From Treponema sp. (GTDB lineage: Bacteria; Spirochaetota; Spirochaetia; Treponematales; Breznakiellaceae), in the NCBI GenBank assembly GCA_031257715.1, contig JAIROE010000351.1, forward strand, positions 1-6,736: 6,736 bases of DNA, given 5' to 3'. The notes below the pieces were generated by a model that saw nothing but the letters and a program-made list of their open reading frames with translations, did no database searches and had not been told where the DNA came from. The position numbers and the translations under genes are program-made. The stretch's first letter is position 1. The number at the start of each line of letters is the position of its first letter. Below are positions 5,792-6,736 of the stretch, piece after piece.

Positions 5792-6736
5792 ATGAACAAG
5801 TTCCCCGAGAGACCGGCAAAAACCGCCGCGCCGTTTACCCCCCGCCGCGCGTCAGGCGGTTTCCTTTTTTTCCCCCTCTTCCTCCTCCTTGCCGCCGCCC
5901 TGGCCGGGGAGGAACTTTCCCTTGACCAGGCGATAGCGGCCTCCGCGGTGGACATCGCGGGGAAGCTGCCGCCGGGAACGCGGGTGGCCGTCGTGGCCTT
6001 TGAATCCCCCCACCGGAACCTTTCGGACTACATCATGGACGAGGTGACCGGGGCACTGGTGGACGGGAGCCTTGAAGTGGCGGACCGGAACAACCTGGAG
6101 TACGTCTACAAGGAACTCAACTACCAGATGTCCGGGGACGTAAGCGACGAGGAGGCGGTGGGCATCGGCAAGTTCCTGGGGGCCCGCTACGTCGTCACCG
6201 GAGAACTGGTGGACCTGGGCCGCCGCTGCCGCTACCGCCTTAACGGCATCAATGTCCAGACCGCCCGCCACGAAAGCTCCACCCGCCTTGACGTGCGGAA
6301 CGACGGGGACTTCCAGGAACTCTCCGCCGCCCTGCAAAAAGCCCCGCCGCAGGCGGTACGGACGGCAAGCTGCGGCGCGGCAGACGCTTCCACGCCGCAG
6401 ACCGCCGGGACCTTCCTTGACCGCGGCATCGCCTTTGCCAGCCGGAAGGACTACGAGGCGGCAATAGCGGACTTCAGCCGGGCCATTGCCCTTGACCCCC
6501 AGAATAAAATCGCGTACCGGGACCGGGGAGAGGCATATTACAGTAAAGGGGACTATGATCGGGCCATCGCGGACTTTGGCCAGGCAATCCGGCTGGACCC
6601 GGCGGATGCGGTGGCGTATAACAACCGCGGCCTTGTGTATAGGGCCAAATGGGACTACGACCGGGCCATCGCGGACTACACCCAGGCGATCCGGCTGGAC
6701 CCGGCGGATGCGGCGGCGTATATCAACCGCGGCGAT
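5792..6736 (+). CDS. Exported CsgG/LpoB-like protein with TPR repeats, 3' end outside window
   Basis: Open for 315 codons to the right edge. Residues 1-38 form a signal peptide: Arg and Lys up to residue 19, a hydrophobic core GGFLFFPLFLLLAAALA, and probable cleavage after ALA (38). No lipobox cysteine is seen. Residues about 45-172 resemble the CsgG/LpoB-type domain of envelope proteins, with TRVAVVAFESP near 63-73, VADRNNLEYVYKELNYQMSG near 96-115 and GARYVVTGELVDLG near 130-143. A linker (about 173-205) leads to TPRs with a 34-residue period (about 207-240, 241-274, 275-308 and the start of a fourth), with the usual Ala, Tyr, Gly and DP positions. Such proteins are probably periplasmic and mediate protein interactions; this one's partner is unknown. 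It has its own promoter candidate and a long structured leader, separate from the hydrolase gene. The domain call is from pattern recognition. Confidence 0.88.
   Translation, partial: MNKFPERPAKTAAPFTPRRASGGFLFFPLFLLLAAALAGEELSLDQAIAASAVDIAGKLPPGTRVAVVAFESPHRNLSDYIMDEVTGALVDGSLEVADRNNLEYVYKELNYQMSGDVSDEEAVGIGKFLGARYVVTGELVDLGRRCRYRLNGINVQTARHESSTRLDVRNDGDFQELSAALQKAPPQAVRTASCGAADASTPQTAGTFLDRGIAFASRKDYEAAIADFSRAIALDPQNKIAYRDRGEAYYSKGDYDRAIADFGQAIRLDPADAVAYNNRGLVYRAKWDYDRAIADYTQAIRLDPADAAAYINRGD
6449..6736 (+). repeat. 102-nt tandem repeats encoding TPR units
   Basis: Units begin at 6449, 6551 and 6653, exactly 102 nt (34 codons) apart. The second and third are nearly identical at the DNA level: 73 of 84 bases match when 6551-6634 is compared with 6653-6736. 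The first has diverged much more. The array continues beyond the window. Confidence 0.85.

Noticed and set aside
5571..5795. 74-codon open frame with TTG start overlapping the TPR gene by ATGA
   Set aside because: It has no ribosome binding site and no family resemblance, and it is built across inverted repeats. The stop overlap is most simply chance.

Overview
This is a GC-rich bacterial window organised around one divergent promoter region near position 4255. The gene families and their style (a CsgG/LpoB-like domain fused to TPRs, a short Cys-rich protein before murI, a lone pentapeptide beta-helix protein) suggest a Treponema-like spirochaete. That assignment is an inference from gene content; no rRNA or other taxonomic marker is present.

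Left block (1-4222, minus strand): four tightly packed genes read leftwards, a 97-residue Cys-rich putative zinc protein, then murI (glutamate racemase), rsgA (small-subunit biogenesis GTPase) and mutS2. Spacings are 1 nt, a 4-nt overlap and an 11-nt overlap, so they look like one translationally coupled operon. mutS2 runs off the left edge and lacks only its expected C-terminal Smr domain. The operon combines cell-wall precursor supply (D-glutamate) with two ribosome-associated factors.

Centre (4223-4288): a 66-nt gap holds two back-to-back promoter-like sequences sharing one palindromic TTGCAA as -35. Each has an 18-nt spacer and an extended -10 (TGn), and each start codon lies exactly at the expected +1. 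Both first genes may therefore be transcribed as leaderless mRNAs.

Right block (4289-6736, plus strand): a pentapeptide-repeat protein with an N-terminal CCCH zinc-knuckle-like motif is followed 1 nt later by a metallo-beta-lactamase-fold hydrolase with a D-to-N change in its metal motif. After these comes a 287-nt non-coding stretch (5505-5791). It carries a TGnTACAAT promoter, an 18-bp hairpin, a roughly 128-nt multi-branch inverted-repeat structure and a hairpin just before a strong Shine-Dalgarno sequence. The last gene encodes an exported CsgG/LpoB-like protein with TPR repeats; it runs off the right edge within a nearly exact 102-nt tandem repeat.

The most unusual items are the mirror-symmetric divergent promoter and the structured leader of the TPR gene. 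I saw no tRNA, rRNA, CRISPR array, transposase or phage gene.
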